A stretch of 64,000 nt of DNA from Anastrepha obliqua. Taxonomy: Eukaryota > Arthropoda > Insecta > Diptera > Tephritidae. How positions within the stretch are numbered: position 1 is the first letter of the stretch; each line of letters opens with the position of its first letter. The position numbers were made by a program, and so were the translations under genes. Positions 1-11,374 of the stretch are shown here, one piece after another. The stretch covers positions 82,214,001 through 82,278,000 of the forward strand of contig NC_072895.1 of the NCBI RefSeq assembly GCF_027943255.1, written 5' to 3'. The notes under the pieces are model-generated. The model was not told the DNA's origin, searched no databases, and saw only the letters and a list, made by a program, of their open reading frames with translations.

Positions 1-261
1 CTATTACGGCGGCTGCAGGAATGCTGGAAGTCTTGTATACGAGGAAATATATGGTGTCCAAATAATACAAGCATAACCAAGTCTGAACGTTACATACATA
101 GAGTATTCACCTTCAGAGTATATGAGTCCGAATGTACTGAGCTGTTACGCCGGAGAGCGAGCATTGCTTATGATTCCTGAACAATATGGTTAATATGCGT
201 GGATAAGCTGAGCCCTTAACTTCAGTAATATATTTGAGGTAAGCCAAAGAGTGATAACATA
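1..261. other. Unassigned non-coding sequence
   Basis: AT-rich sequence up to the left end of the first mariner. I see no coding potential and no recognisable repeat. Confidence 0.5.
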
Positions 262-1508
262 AAAGTCAAAAAAGTCTTGCGGTATTTTTATTGAATTTTC
301 AATTGTTCATAAAATTGGTTATAATAATGCGATTTAAGTCAAATATGCGCCGTTTTGTTCGATGACGAGTTCCCAACGAGATGCCAACTTCATAATGCCC
401 CTCTTATAGAAGCTCGCTTCCCTATTGTCAAAAAACTATATTAGAAGAGCCAATTTTCACAGGACTCTCTTGTGGACAACTTCCGACTACCAAGCTCGTT
501 CGCCATGGATAGAAATAGGTGGTAATCACTTGGTGCGAGATCCGGACTATACGGTGGATGCAAAAAAACCTCCCATCCGAGCTCCCGGAGCTTCTGGCGC
601 GTTACCAAAGATGTGTGTGGCCTGGCGTTGTCCTGATGGAAGACAATTCAGCCTCTGTTGATCAAAGATGGCCTCTTCTGCATGAGTGCTGCATTCAAGC
701 GGTCCAGTTGTTGGCAGTACAGGTCCGAATTGAGCGTTTGGCCATAGGGGAGCAGCTCATAGTGGATGATTCCCTGCCAATCCCACCAAACACACAGAAG
801 AACCTTCCTGGCCGTCAATCCAGGCTTGGCCACCGTCTGGGCAGCTTCACCGCTTTTCGACCACGACCGTTTGCGCTTCACGTTGTCGTAAGTGACCCAC
901 TTTTCATCGCCAGTCACCATCCGCTTCAAAAACGGGTCGATTTTGTTGCGATTCAGAAGCGATTCGTATGCATACGGGCAAAAATGTTTTTTTGCGTCCA
1001 GTCGTGTGGCACCCATACATCGAGCTTCTTTTTGAATCCAAGCTTCTTCAAATGGTTTATAACGGTTTGATGACTTATGCCCAGCTCTTGGCCGATGCTA
1101 CGGCTGCTACTATGCCGGTCTCTTTCGATCAATTCAGCGATTTTATCGCAATTTTTGACGACAGGCCTTCCGGACCGTGGCGCATCTTCGATCACCTCTG
1201 CACCAGAACGAAAACGTTGAAACCATCGTTGTGCGGTGGAAATGGAAACTGTATCGGGTCCATAAACTGCACAAATTTTATTGGCAGCATGAGATGCATT
1301 TTTGCCTTTATCGTAGTAGTACTGTAAAATATGCCGTATTTTCTCTCACGAACGACTAAAAGCAAACAAAAATTAATCAAACACGTGTTAGCACGTGAAA
1401 AGAGCTTTCCAAAAAGCTCTAGCGTGAACCGATGCGACGAATACAACTAGAACTACGCGCTTGCAAAGACAAGCTTGCGGAAATACCGCAAGACTTTTTT
1501 GACAACCT
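262..1508 (-). mobile_element. mariner-family DNA transposon, full length but decayed
   Basis: Inverted ends are visible. GTCAAAAAAGTCTTGCGGTA occurs near 265, and its reverse complement ends near 1503 and continues as GACAACC. A TA dinucleotide follows the right end, as expected for mariner. The left outermost bases have diverged, so that boundary is good to a few bases. The element is about 1.25 kb, the usual mariner length, and encloses one transposase pseudogene on the minus strand. It is of the general type found in fly and moth genomes; I do not assign a subfamily. Confidence 0.85.
334..1348 (-). pseudogene. mariner transposase (DD34D), broken
   Basis: The minus strand encodes a mariner transposase that would cut and paste DNA at TA sites. 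Visible in order are the N-terminal helix-turn-helix region (FQRFRSG, then EDAPRSGRPVV), the WVPH linker, the first catalytic Asp in VTGDEKWV, the second in FHQDNARPHT, the third in PDLAPSDYHLF, and a C-terminus ending NGAYLT at the stop near 334. All three catalytic Asp residues are kept. At least two lesions break it: a frameshift near 975-1000, between the WVPH linker and SLLNRNKID, and a TGA directly after SLINRG near 646. A TGA also precedes the reading frame at the N-terminal edge. Confidence 0.85.
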
Positions 1509-1510
1509 TA

Positions 1511-2280
1511 GTATGCAGGAATTGGAGTTTGCTCTCTAGTGAAGGAATATCTAGCGAATATTTGTGGGCTCTCTAGTATATCTGGCTGAAGGACATTAAC
1601 ATGTGAAGTGAAGGATTAACATATGCAATCCCTAAAACTGGTAACGAGCATTTGAAGCACCCTAGCTTTGCTTAATCGATTTCGTACGCAAGCTGAGGCA
1701 AATGCCACTAGTATCGTCAAATTAGCTGACCTCATAGCGGAATGTTTCATTCACTTCTGTGAGCTTCAATGCATGTTGCGTATCGCTGATTATAGTCGAA
1801 ATCTCATCCCACTTATGTTATGCCTTGAAGCCAACTTGATGTCGTTTAAGTTTTCTGGCCTTATCAGATTCTCTGATAGAACAGCTAAATCGCATCTGCT
1901 CTACGCAAATCGTGGATCTGTAAAAAACACATGTCTTGCATATTCATCTTTAAAAAATGCTGGGCATAAAGCGACGCACGTAGACTAAAACGATGTAGAT
2001 ACTTCAGGTGGCAGCCATAATATGTTAGGAATTGCGCCAGTTGGAAGTTTGTCAGTTATGCTATATCTTCGGCATAACCATCTTTCGATGTTTGATATGA
2101 GTGTATAAATCCAAGTTACGTGTTAGTGTTGCACTGCTCCCTCTATCTATAAGCCTGCGATCACCATTGCAGTTTCGACTAATGTGGTATCGTATGCGCT
2201 TATCACTTTCTCTGTGCTTAGTATATACAAGACCATCTATGGGCTTGAGCTCTTTACGAGAACTCTGAATTAGCAAGTGC
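1511..2280. other. Unassigned sequence between mariner and LINE relic
   Basis: A plus-strand frame of 106 codons (1668-1988) has no motif I recognise. Bases 1540-1580 (AGCGAATATTTGTGGGCTCTC) resemble 5670-5690 beside the R1-type relic, so a scrap of that LINE may lie here. Nothing else is identifiable. Confidence 0.4.
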
Positions 2281-2283
2281 TCC

Positions 2284-2841
2284 TTGCCGCCCCTTCTCTT
2301 CGTTATGAGCCAATTGATCCTGCACAAAAGAGTCATCGTATGGAGTTTCCCCAGACATCTTGAGGACCTTGAAAAGTCGGAGGCTATGAGAGTCCACCAC
2401 AACAAAGCAAGACCTATAATGGTTGACGCGTGTCCGGTGGAATTTGTCGAAAGCTTCTGCTACCTCAATCGCCCGTGCTAAGGAATTGCCCAGAAACTTG
2501 AACGATAACAAAATTCGATGAGACGGGCTTTGGAGTATTTGAGAGAAAGATTCTGTGGAAGATTTTTGGACCTTTGCATGTTGGTGATGACAAGTATCGT
2601 AAGCCATGGAATAATGAACTGTATGAGCTTTAGGACGACGAATAAAGATCCAGCGGGCACGTTGGCTGGATCACGTCGTCCGATTGCAAACAAACGCTCC
2701 AGCTCTGAAAGTATTCGATGCGGTACCAGCTTGAGGTGGCAGATTAAAAGGAAGGCATCCTCTGCGTTGGAAAGATCAGGTGGAGAAAGACTTGGCTTGA
2801 CTTGGTGTTTTCTATTGACCCAGTTAGGATGAGAAGGAAAC
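2284..2841 (+). pseudogene. Non-LTR retrotransposon RT, C-terminal relic
   Basis: In the plus direction the sequence matches the thumb and C-terminal end of a LINE reverse transcriptase. ARPIMVDACPVEFVESFCYL (near 2405-2465) fits the usual ...VESFCYLG segment. FERKILWKIFGPLHVG (near 2535) and the RWLDHVVRLQTNAPALKVFD segment (near 2665) then fit the typical tail, followed by GGRLKGRHPLRWKDQVEKDL. Frameshifts and stops are frequent. It stops abruptly at 2841, where the MULE begins, and resumes at 5209. The same family appears on the minus strand at 32150-32500. Confidence 0.75.
2833..2841. repeat. Probable 9-bp target-site duplication of the MULE (left)
   Basis: GAAGGAAAC here pairs with GCAAGAAAC at 5200-5208, matching at 7 of 9 bases. 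MULEs typically make 9-bp duplications, so this supports the proposed element ends and suggests an older insertion. Confidence 0.6.
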
Positions 2842-2854
2842 GGGTTGGTGTCGA

Positions 2855-3010
2855 AATTCTGTATGTACAAAATTCTAAAAACAAAATTCAGCTTTTTAAA
2901 ATTCTGCTTTTTAAAATTCTGCTTTTTTAAAATTCTGCTTTTTTAAAATTCTGCTTTCTAAAATCCTGTATTACAAAATTCTGTATTACAAAATTCTGTA
3001 TTAAAATATA
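2855..3010 (+). repeat. Left subterminal repeat array of the MULE
   Basis: Tandem variants of AAAATTCTGCTTTTT and AAAATTCTGTATTAC fill this stretch. A related unit (AATTCTGTATTAAAATATAA) near 2993 recurs near 3085. The array mirrors 5030-5190. Such arrays may bind the element's own transposase; that is inference. Confidence 0.75.
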
Positions 3011-3449
3011 ATGTTAACAATGTTAAAGAGGTAATGTAATTATTTTGAAAAAGTGCGCACTTTTACAAAATTCTGTATTACAAAATTCGTGTATTAAAAT
3101 ATAATGTTAACAATGTTAACATTGTGGGATATTCATTGTCAAATTTAGGTATGGTTATTTGTTAGTAAAACTTTTTACACAATTTGAGTATATGCGCCCC
3201 ATTGTTTTTAACATATTCGTACATACCTATGTACATACCTACGTTAATTATAGTTGACAACATTTATACATTGGTATGTACATAGGTATGTTTGCAATCA
3301 AATATTACCTGGAGATGAGAACTTCTATCACAAATGAGGAATTACAATTTCACCACACCTGTCTACAACGGTTCTTATATTGTTTGTTTACCTTCTGTTA
3401 AGTGCTGACTTTTTGTGAAAGAGCGTGGTTTAATATTATATTGATAAAA

Positions 3450-4862
3450 ATGTCCGAAATAAGAATTTTGAAAACAAATAAAAATAAGGAAATGTTGGGT
3501 GTTGATGGGTATTTCTATTATTTAGAAAGAATAACAAAACAAAGGACATATAATTGGTCGTGTTCCAAGAGAATAGCGTGTCACTGTAAATCTCGATTGG
3601 TGACTGAATTAAAAGACGGTATCCATTGTGTGATTAAAAGGTCCGGTGTACATACCCATAGCCCTGAGGCAGTGGAAGGTTTTGTTCGCGATGCTAATAT
3701 AAAGCTTAAAGAGTTATCTAAAAAAACATGTTTGCCGGCTAGCCAGATAATTCGAGAAACCATTGTGCTAACTCCGAGCGATAGCCGTGATGCTTTACCT
3801 TCTAAAATGGCCCAAAAAAGTAAAATAATGCGGACTAGAAAAAAGGAATGGAACATGAAAGAACCAAAAACTGTAGATGATATTGATATGCCACTTAATT
3901 TATATGTCCTTGAAGGCGAGCTTTTTGTCTTAGCAGAAAAGTGGGTCGATGATGAACTTTTTATAATATTGGGGACAAAATCTTCATTGGAAATGCTGAG
4001 TAGCAGTGACTGCTGGGCTGTTGATGGAACTTTCCATGTTGTTCCTCGCGTTATGAGGCAACTTTTTTCCATACATGGCAGAGTACATGGCGAAATCGTG
4101 CCTCTCGTTTTTTGCTTGATGAGCAAAAAAACGTTGAAGTCATATGTCGCTGTTTTTAACGAGTTGCTGACGATTGCAGGTAACCATGAACTAAATTTAT
4201 ACCCTCAGCGTATAATTTGCGATTTCGAAATGGGTATCATATCGGCAATTAAGCAATGTTTCCCAAATACTGATTTACGCGGCTGTTTGTTCCATTTTGG
4301 ACAAATAATATGGTGAAAGGTTCAGAAGGAGAGGTAATTGAAGCCTATTTTATGATTGTGTATGTATACTAAGTAATAGTATGTTCTTTTTATGTATAGA
4401 TTGGCTCAAAAATATGGGACTTCGGTGGAATTCGCACTGCAAGTCCGAATGATTAAAAGCTTAGCTTTCGTACCGCCAAGCGAAATACCGAATTACTTTC
4501 AAACATTACTTAATAACTGCGATGATGAAAGTGTAAAAAAATTACTAGTTTGGTTTGATACAAATTATATTGATATAAATAATAATAATTCCAAATATTC
4601 TCCCGAGTTTTGATCAGTGCATGACCATAATGCATCGCAAACAGAAACGTTTCCTAGAACACAAAACAATATTGAAGCGTGGCATCGGCGGCTGAAAGTT
4701 ATTGTTGGAAGAAGAAATTCGCAATTTTATCATCTTGTGCTAAGTTTGCAAAAGGAACTTATTTTAGCGAAAACTCAAATATCAAGAAAAGAAAATGGAG
4801 AAAGAGTTAGAAGAAAAAGGAAAATAATTAAAAAAAAACAAACAGCTGCGAAGAATTATTAA
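3450..4862 (+). pseudogene. MULE transposase with FLYWCH zinc finger, two nonsense codons
   Basis: The start at 3450 (MSEIRILKTNKNKEML) is preferred over an upstream ATG at 3402 because it opens the FLYWCH-like domain (GYFYYLERI..., CHCKSRLV, HTHSP). The MULE catalytic domain follows: AVDGTFHVVP, ICDFEMG, and GCLFHFGQ near residue 285. A 66-bp intron, 4334-4399 (GTAATT...TATAG), joins KVQKE to RLAQKYG in frame. The C-terminus carries FPRTQNNIEAWHRRL, typical of insect MULEs, and a lysine/arginine-rich tail. Two TGA codons, at 4314 and about 4614, interrupt an otherwise open frame, so it is recently dead or read from a few changed bases. The DNA-binding and strand-transfer roles are taken from the family. 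Confidence 0.8.
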
Positions 4863-5029
4863 GAAAAGAAATGAATTAAGTCACACTACATATTTAAAAA
4901 GAATTGCAAAAAATATTGTAATTGGCTAAACTAAAATATTGTTATCGCTTAAACATATATGTATATTTATGGAATAAATGTTTATTTTGGTACTTCTTGT
5001 ATGACGAAAATCACAAAACTTGAATAAAG

Positions 5030-5190
5030 CAGAATTTTTCGCATTAAACATGCAGAATTTTGAAAAAGCAGAATTTTAGAAAGCAGAATTTTAAAAAGCA
5101 GAATTTTAAAAAAGCAGAATTTTAAAAAGCAGAATTTTTTTGCAATTTACAGAATTTTGTCACCCAGAATTTTGTAATACAGAATAATGA
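5030..5190 (+). repeat. Right subterminal repeat array of the MULE
   Basis: Reiterated AGCAGAATTTT units run inward from the right end and are the inverted counterpart of the left array. Confidence 0.75.
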
Positions 5191-5208
5191 CACGCTCCCG
5201 CAAGAAAC

Positions 5209-5282
5209 TACTGGTATGCCTTGTGAAACTCGGTCAAAATTGCGCTAGTGGTTATCGCGCCCATCAAGAAGAAGAAAAAGCT
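5209..5282 (+). pseudogene. 3' end of the LINE interrupted by the MULE
   Basis: After the MULE the plus strand reads as the last residues and 3' tail of the LINE begun at 2284. It ends in GGTTATCGCGCCCATCAAGA followed by AGAAGAAAAAG. The minus-strand relic at 32150-32500 ends in a similar GTTATCG...AATTAAGAAGAAGAAG tail. This supports one family with a GAA-type 3' repeat. Confidence 0.6.
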
Positions 5283-5702
5283 GGGAGCTTAAGCTTTTTA
5301 GCGCGTTAAGGACGTCTTCCAAGTCTGTTGATTTTAAGGCGTTTTTAACTTCTAAAATTACCATTGCGAAGTGATGTTTATCCCCACCTCTCCATCCTTT
5401 GCCTGTGATCGCTTCTGTAGCAACTGACACTACTTTTGGTATTGCCGCTGTAGTAGACCTTTATTTTCGGGAGCCTCTTCGCTTTCGATGTGCGGTTGTA
5501 TTATATGGCTTACAAGCCAGTCCCAAGGCTTGCCCATAGCAACAAGGAGGTACAAGGACGATAGCATTCTGGTACATCTGGTGCTTCCTTGGCCTCGAGA
5601 GGAGCATAAGTTTTGGCTTCTTCCAGAGATTCACGAGCACGCCTTGTTCAAGGCACAATTGCATGACCTTAGCGAAAATCTGTGGGCTCTCCAGAGTAGC
5701 TC
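5245..5702 (-). pseudogene. R1-type non-LTR RT relic
   Basis: On the minus strand an RT0-RT1 segment (VMQLCLEQGVLVNLWKKPKL, 5664-5600) precedes SVATEAITGKGWRGGDKHHF and VILEVKNALKSTDLEDVLNA (5430-5300). The order and spacing fit R1-clade LINEs, whose RT carries an A-I-G-x-W-x-G-G-x-K segment and then L-D-V-x-N-A-F-N-S. The catalytic-region Asp of LDVKNAF is changed to Glu, and the frame shifts near 5450. It is truncated at both ends and overlaps the LINE tail at its left edge. Confidence 0.65.
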
Positions 5703-7451
5703 ATTTTAACGCCATATATGGAGTATCATCGGAGCCGGAATCTTTGCGGTCTCCTATGATTTACCTGTCAGCTGTGTGTTTTATCACGAGCATCTTAGTT
5801 TCACCAGTTTTTACGCAGTACAAATATTAACAGTTTAATAAATCAAAATCTATTTACGTTGGCGAATTTAATAATGGGTACACATTTTTAATATATTTAT
5901 TTTTAAATATCTCTATCGACCGCGGCATATACAAAAAAAAACGAAATAGTTTTGACCTCGGTACATATTGTTTTTGTTATTGGTGCATTCGTATTCGCAA
6001 CCATTATTGTGAGCGAACACTTGCATTGGCATGAAATGGAATATAAATAATCGTCCATTGCCTGCGGTAGTCAGCAGGACATGCCACGTTGCCAGGACAT
6101 GCACGCCAACAAGCAAGGTTTGAGGAACGTGTTGAAATGAGAGACACAACGTGGCACTTATCGTAAATGCCAACAACAGCGTATGTATGCGTCTGTTAAT
6201 GCCTGTGTCCGACTGTCTTTTCGGTGATCGATGCTGCATTGTCGATGCGTAAAACAAGGCCAGCTTCGCTTGCGGCAGATAATGCCACAAATCCGAATTG
6301 ATCTGGATTCAGCATGGCATTCGACTCCCGTTTTGTGAGTCCGACTCAGCAGGGGGCCCGTGATGAAATAATTGCAGGCTACCAGCTCTTGCATATTGCC
6401 ATACGATAATAAATTGAAAGTAAAGACCATTTGCGTGCCACAAGCGAATGCATGAGAGCGGATAATTTTCTTCAGCGTTGCTCTGATTTCCTACTTTATA
6501 CACTTTTTATTATTTATATTTAATTTTATTTTCGTGCTTTTCCGAGTGCATTTGTATTCTTGCGCAATGCAAGTGCTCAACAACAAGAACAACAACAACT
6601 TGAATAACAAAAACGACATCAGCAGCAGCTATTTGTCGTTGGTCTTTCGCACTGAGCATTTTAATTTTTTATAGCCAATTTTTTCGTATGCTTTTTGCTT
6701 TTTTGTTTTTGTTCTGACATCAATGCGACCCATTTTTATCTGCTCGACGTGAACGCAAATATTGAACAAATAAAAGGCATTGGTAAAACACCAAGAGCCA
6801 AGAGCCAAAATACAATCAACAACAACAAAACAAAGAGAGAATTGTTGGCACTGCAATGAACCATATGACAATTCAACTATCAACACTTGCCACTTGTGCC
6901 CCTCTTTGATCAGCGGAAATGAAGCTAGAGTGGTTGTCATGTGTAGTTGTTGTTTTGGTTTTGCCGGTTTCGCTTTTGTTATTAAAGTGCCTGCTGCTGA
7001 CGAAATGGCCACAAACAGTGAATTCGCTGGTGCAACCCTGCGCAAGGGTAACGCAGCACAAGTGGACAAGTGCATAGTTGGTCAATGCGTGCAACATTGG
7101 CCAAAATGTACCATAAAAATAAATAAAACAAGTCACTAACACAGCGACATTTAAAATAGGTGCATTTTGGTGATCGCTTCCTGAACCCATCAGTTTGCGC
7201 ATATAAATAAATGATGTTTCACATGTCCGTACAAATTCCTCTTTAAAAGTAAAATAATAAGACAATTTTTACATTTCTAAATAAACAAGTACCTACACAG
7301 ATATGTATTGTATAAGTGTTTATAAAAACTTTATTAGAAGGAGTGACTAGTCGCTGTCTCTAGACGGCCAATTCACATCAGTGTTTTGCCTGATTTTTCG
7401 ATTTTATTTCACAATTTTTTAAAGCGAAAAGTAGTCAATTTTGTAAACGCC
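5703..7451. other. Non-coding, host-like sequence
   Basis: AT-rich sequence with CAA-rich runs (for example 6585-6625 and 6815-6835), typical of fly intergenic or intronic DNA. Short frames on both strands (up to 148 codons) show no domain, and their composition looks random. I see no splice-supported gene, RNA gene or transposon end. Confidence 0.5.
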
Positions 7452-9860
7452 TTTTTTTTTTGTCGGGACAACTAGCAAGTGCAGCACTCAGACATTAAGT
7501 AAGTCCCTTGTACTACACTTGGATTCCCTTTTAATCTTTAAATCTACCCGATTTTGCGAAGAAATCTGAGTAGATCTTATGGTGGCAAGGAGCCAAGATG
7601 GTCGCTTCTTAACACATCAGTGCCAAAGACCTCAAACCTGATTCGAGCGAAGGCGGGGCAGACACACAGGAAGTGGTCCGCCGTATCATCCTCCTCTTCA
7701 CAAGTTGGCCAGAGTACACTGTCTGAGATGCCCAATCTTTCCATATGCTTCGTCCACAGAAAGTGGCCCGTCATCAGTCCAACCAGCCGTCTGCACTCCC
7801 CTCTGCTTAATGACAGAAGGGTTTGCGACAGTCGATCGGACATGACAGGTAAAATCAGTTTAGTCCATCTGCAGCCTCTCTCAGCCTGCCAAGCTTGCTT
7901 GTGGGTGGTAGTTACCCATTTGCTAACCGTGGCTATGATGGCCACAGAAGGGAGTGGCAAAGCGGGCTCTGGGCCAAAGAAGTTGGCCTCAGAGCCCATC
8001 TTAGCTAAGGAGTCAGAGGTCTCGTTGCCCCCGATACCCCCGTGTCCCGGGACCCATGTTAGCATCAGGCTATTATTCTACCGACATAGTTCAGCCTGGA
8101 TTTACAGGACTTGACTACCCCTGATGTGGTTGGAGGGCTGTCTAAGGCCACAAGCGCAGCTTGGCTGTCACTGCAGACACATATAGATCTGCCTCTCCAT
8201 CGTTTTTCCACAACAAAGTTCATCGCTTCTTGAACTGCATACACCTCCGCTTGAAACACAGATGCATGCATTCCAAGAGCAAAGTGCAGTTTTGTCCCGC
8301 TGGATTCCACGTAGACCCCAGAGCCGGAGCCATGCTCGGTCCTGGAGCCATCCGTAAAAATGCGAAAACCGTGTTTGCCGGGCTCATTTTCTGAGTCTCC
8401 CCACAACTGAGCCTCTGGTAGCACTACACTGTATCTCTTTTCAAGTACGACTCTTGATGGCATTGAGTCAATGGGCATGGAGAGAATCGTTGGATCGATG
8501 TCCATGCCTTCTCTGTGTTCCAATGCCGGACACGGGCCATACCAGTTCCCACTGTGTTTCAGTCTGGCCTCTCCTTGGATGAAAGCATCAAGTGGTGGTA
8601 AACCAATCAGAGCATCTAGTGCCGGGCCTGAAGTAGTCGGAAAAGCTCCGGTACAACAGATGGCCACAGTGCGTTATAGTCTCGATAAGATCCTCCTGAC
8701 TCCCACTAAAGAGAGTCTACTCATCCAGACCACTGATGCATAGGTGATAATAGGTCTTATCATAGCCGTGTAGATCCATAGGACCTTGCTGGGAGAGAGA
8801 CCCCACGTTTTCCCAAAGACACCTTTGCACTGCCAGAAATCTGTCAGTGCTTTGGATGCCTTTGTTTCAACGTGTGATTTCCATAGGAGCTTACTATCGA
8901 GGATTACTACAAGATATTTAATTTCCTTGGATAGCTGGATTGTGACTCCTTTTAGCTTTGGCAGAACGAGTCCATCAAGCTCCCTCTTTCTGGTAAAGAA
9001 GACAATACCAGTCTTGGCGGGATTTGCCGATAGCCTATTCGCACAGCACCAAGTGTCAATCCGATCCAGAGTTTTCTGCACTTTCCTGCAGATGTTCGTA
9101 AGCGAAGGGCCTGTTACCAAACAAGCAACATCGTCCGCATATGCTTGTGCGTAGACTCCCGAATCGTTTAAGGTGGTGAGTAGAGGATCGATTACCATGC
9201 ACCAGAGCAATGAAGACAGCACACCGCCTTGGGGGCAGCCTCTATTAACGCCAGATGACACCAGCAGATCTTCCTCTGCTCGCACCGAAACGATTCTTTT
9301 GGCCAGCATCGAACGAATCCAATTTACTAGCACCCGGTCTACGCCGTGCCTACTAGCAGAGTTACACATACTATCAAAAGTGGCATTATCAAACGCTCCC
9401 TCTATGTCTAAAAAGATGCCCATAGCGTAGTCCCTCCTGTCGATGGCCACTCTACCCTAGCAACAAGGTTTTGCAGTGCCGACTCGCAGGATTTTCCACT
9501 CCGATAGGCATGCTGAAATAGAGACTGAGGGTGAGCCTTCAGCGACATCTGACGTACGCGCAGTTCCACCAGTCGTTCGAGACATTTCAGCATGAAAGAG
9601 GTCATGCTGATGGGTCTAAAGCTTTTGGGATGAAAGCGACCCTCACCATCCTCCAAGAGCGTGGTATGTAAGCCAGTGCCAGGCATGCCGAGAAGATTTT
9701 CTTCAGGGCTGCTGTCACGAACTCTGCACCCTCCTTCAGCATGGCAGAATATATGCCATCTGGTCCGGGCGACTTGTAGCCGCCAAAAGATTTGATGGCA
9801 AATCAAATGGCGGCCTCATTCACCACAGATCTGGCAACGAACCAGTCATGCCGAGAAGAT
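7452..9860 (-). mobile_element. LOA-type non-LTR retrotransposon, 5'-truncated
   Basis: The 3' end is marked by a T run on the plus strand (7452-7461), which is the poly(A) tail of a minus-strand LINE. Reading leftward-transcribed, it carries RT, RNase H and a C-terminal Cys/His motif. No endonuclease domain remains, so the copy is 5'-truncated near 9860. A second copy of the same 3' end begins at 63621 with nearly the same sequence from the T run onward, which defines the family's 3' terminus. Confidence 0.85.
7577..9806 (-). pseudogene. LOA-type ORF2: reverse transcriptase plus RNase H, broken
   Basis: Domains in order on the minus strand are: RT fingers SFRPISMTSFMLKCLERLVE (about 9620); FLDIEGAFDN (about 9410); RGCPQGGVLSSLLW; the catalytic AYADDVACLV (about 9140); RNase H with FTDGSRTEHGSG (about 8350), FQAEVYAVQEA, CSDSQAALVA and WVPGHGGIGGNETSDSLAK (about 8040); and a C-terminal CEEEDDTADHFLC motif. 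Lesions are a frameshift near 9450, a stop at about 8671 and a frameshift near 8070. A premature TAA at 7577 corresponds to a CAA in the copy at 63.7 kb, whose frame runs about 13 residues further. The RT YADD box is intact. Confidence 0.85.
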
Positions 9861-10055
9861 GTAACAGTAAATGCCTAATCACGAACTTAACTTAGAAATA
9901 TCAAAAATATTACTTTAGACATCAAAGCCATCAAAGGGTATAGCTCGAATTCCAAACGCTAGATAAACCCGCTGTATAATCTTCTCCTCATTTTTTATGT
10001 CTGCTTCGCCATAGCAGCTTAGTAGCAGTTTGCCTTATGTATGAGCAAATATATA

Positions 10056-11347
10056 TTGGGTATGGGAATAAGTTTCCGCCCTCGTAAAAGAGGTGTCGCT
10101 GCTGATATTATTTTTGTGTTCACTCTAGTAATAAATTGGTGATTTTAAGGTGCATAGGTGAGGTCTCGATCGCAGTAGTTGACAGTCTTTTGAAGCGTAA
10201 AGAATCATTTTTATCTGACGGAAAAAATGTCTACGTTCGTCCCGAAAAACAGCATTTGCGGGATGTCATGCTTCACTATTACCTTTTAAAGAAAAGTGCA
10301 GCTGAAATGAGGCGTATATTAATAAATATTTACGGTAATCACCCTCCATCAAATACAACTAGTAAACAATGGTTTCGACGCTTTCAAAGTACCAATTTCG
10401 ACGTGAGTGATAAGGATCGCGAAGGGACACCGAAAATATTCGAAGATACTCAACTACAACAATTATTGGATGAAACGAATGTCGAACACTTGATGATATG
10501 TATGTCTAAATAGTTGGATGTTGACAGATCAACCGTCGGTAAACGCTTGCACGCGACGGGAATGGTGCAGAAGTCCAGAAAGCAGGTCACTGGGTGCCAC
10601 AGCAATTGAAGGAGAAAAATATCGAGAGACGTTTGTTGACGTGTGAGATGATTCTTGAACGGTTTTCTGTATCGCACCATTACTTTCGATGAAAAATGGA
10701 TCTATTAGAATAATTCTAAGTGTCGTAAAAATTGGAGCATGCCAGGTGAATCAGGTCCATCGATAGCGAAAAAAAATATTCATGCTTCAAAAGTTATGTT
10801 GTGCATCTGATGGGGTCAGAAGGGTGTCATCTATTATGAACTCCTTGAACCATCTGAAACCATCACTGATGATCGTTACCGACTGCAGCTAATGCGTTTG
10901 AATCGAGCTCTCAAAGAAAATCGGCCGGAACGGGATGGTACGACGGTAGACATGACAAACTGATATTGCGGCATGACAAACTGATTTTGCGGCATGATAA
11001 CGGTTACCAAATCTGTCGAGAAATATTTAGAGAGACTGGGAAATCGTGCCCCACCCGCCGTTTTCCCAGATATTGCACCTTCGGATTATCATATGTTCCG
11101 ATCAATGCAGTTAGCCCTTATTGGAGAGCGAGTCACTTCTTACGAGAGCTTCGTAAACTGGCTCAGTGCATGAATCAATTCGAAAGAACTCGAACTTTTC
11201 GTCATAGTAATCCGTATGCTCTTTGAAAGATGGAGTAAAGTGGTAGCTTCCAATGGCACACACTTCACGTAGTATCATGTACATTTGATTATTTAAATAA
11301 TTCGTAACTTTGGCTCAGAAAGGACAGAAACTTATTCCCATACCCAA
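10056..11347 (+). mobile_element. mariner-family element with matching ends
   Basis: The left end TTGGGTATGGGAATAAGTTT and right end CTTATTCCCATACCCAA are near-perfect inverted repeats about 1.29 kb apart. The left end follows TATA; a clean TA is not adjacent on the right. It encloses a heavily decayed plus-strand transposase. Confidence 0.85.
10136..11226 (+). pseudogene. mariner transposase, heavily decayed
   Basis: The helix-turn-helix region is clear (KQHLRDVMLHYYLLKKSAAE, then WFRRFQSTNFDVSDKDREG). The first catalytic Asp is in TFDEKW near 10690, the second in LRHDNGYQ near 10995, and the third can be read in DIAPSDYHMF near 11080 in a shifted frame. Stops follow MICMSK and at several later points. 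A 21-bp tandem duplication (ATGACAAACTGATATTGCGG and a near copy, about 10953-10995) lies just before the second catalytic motif. It is non-functional. Confidence 0.8.
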
Positions 11348-11374
11348 AATATTTTCCTTTAACTCCTTGTGAAG

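Larger units (their letters stand above)
2842..5199 (+). mobile_element. MULE-type (Mutator-like) DNA transposon
   Basis: The left end GGGTTGGTGTCGAAATTCTG and the inverted right end (read inward, GGGAGCGTGTCATTATTCTG) are related. Both continue into reiterated short repeats: AAAATTCTGCT on the left and AGCAGAATTTT on the right. A near-match 9-bp duplication flanks the element (2833-2841 and 5200-5208). It encloses one FLYWCH plus MULE transposase gene. It sits inside a LINE tail whose two halves resume on either side, which independently supports the boundaries. Total length is 2358 bp. Confidence 0.8.

Noticed and set aside
1668..1988. 106-codon plus-strand frame as a gene
   Set aside because: No recognisable domain, no conserved neighbours and no promoter or splice evidence.
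5703..7440. Host exons suggested by frames up to 148 codons on both strands
   Set aside because: Frames overlap on opposite strands, contain CAA-run translations, and show no conserved motif or splice pattern.
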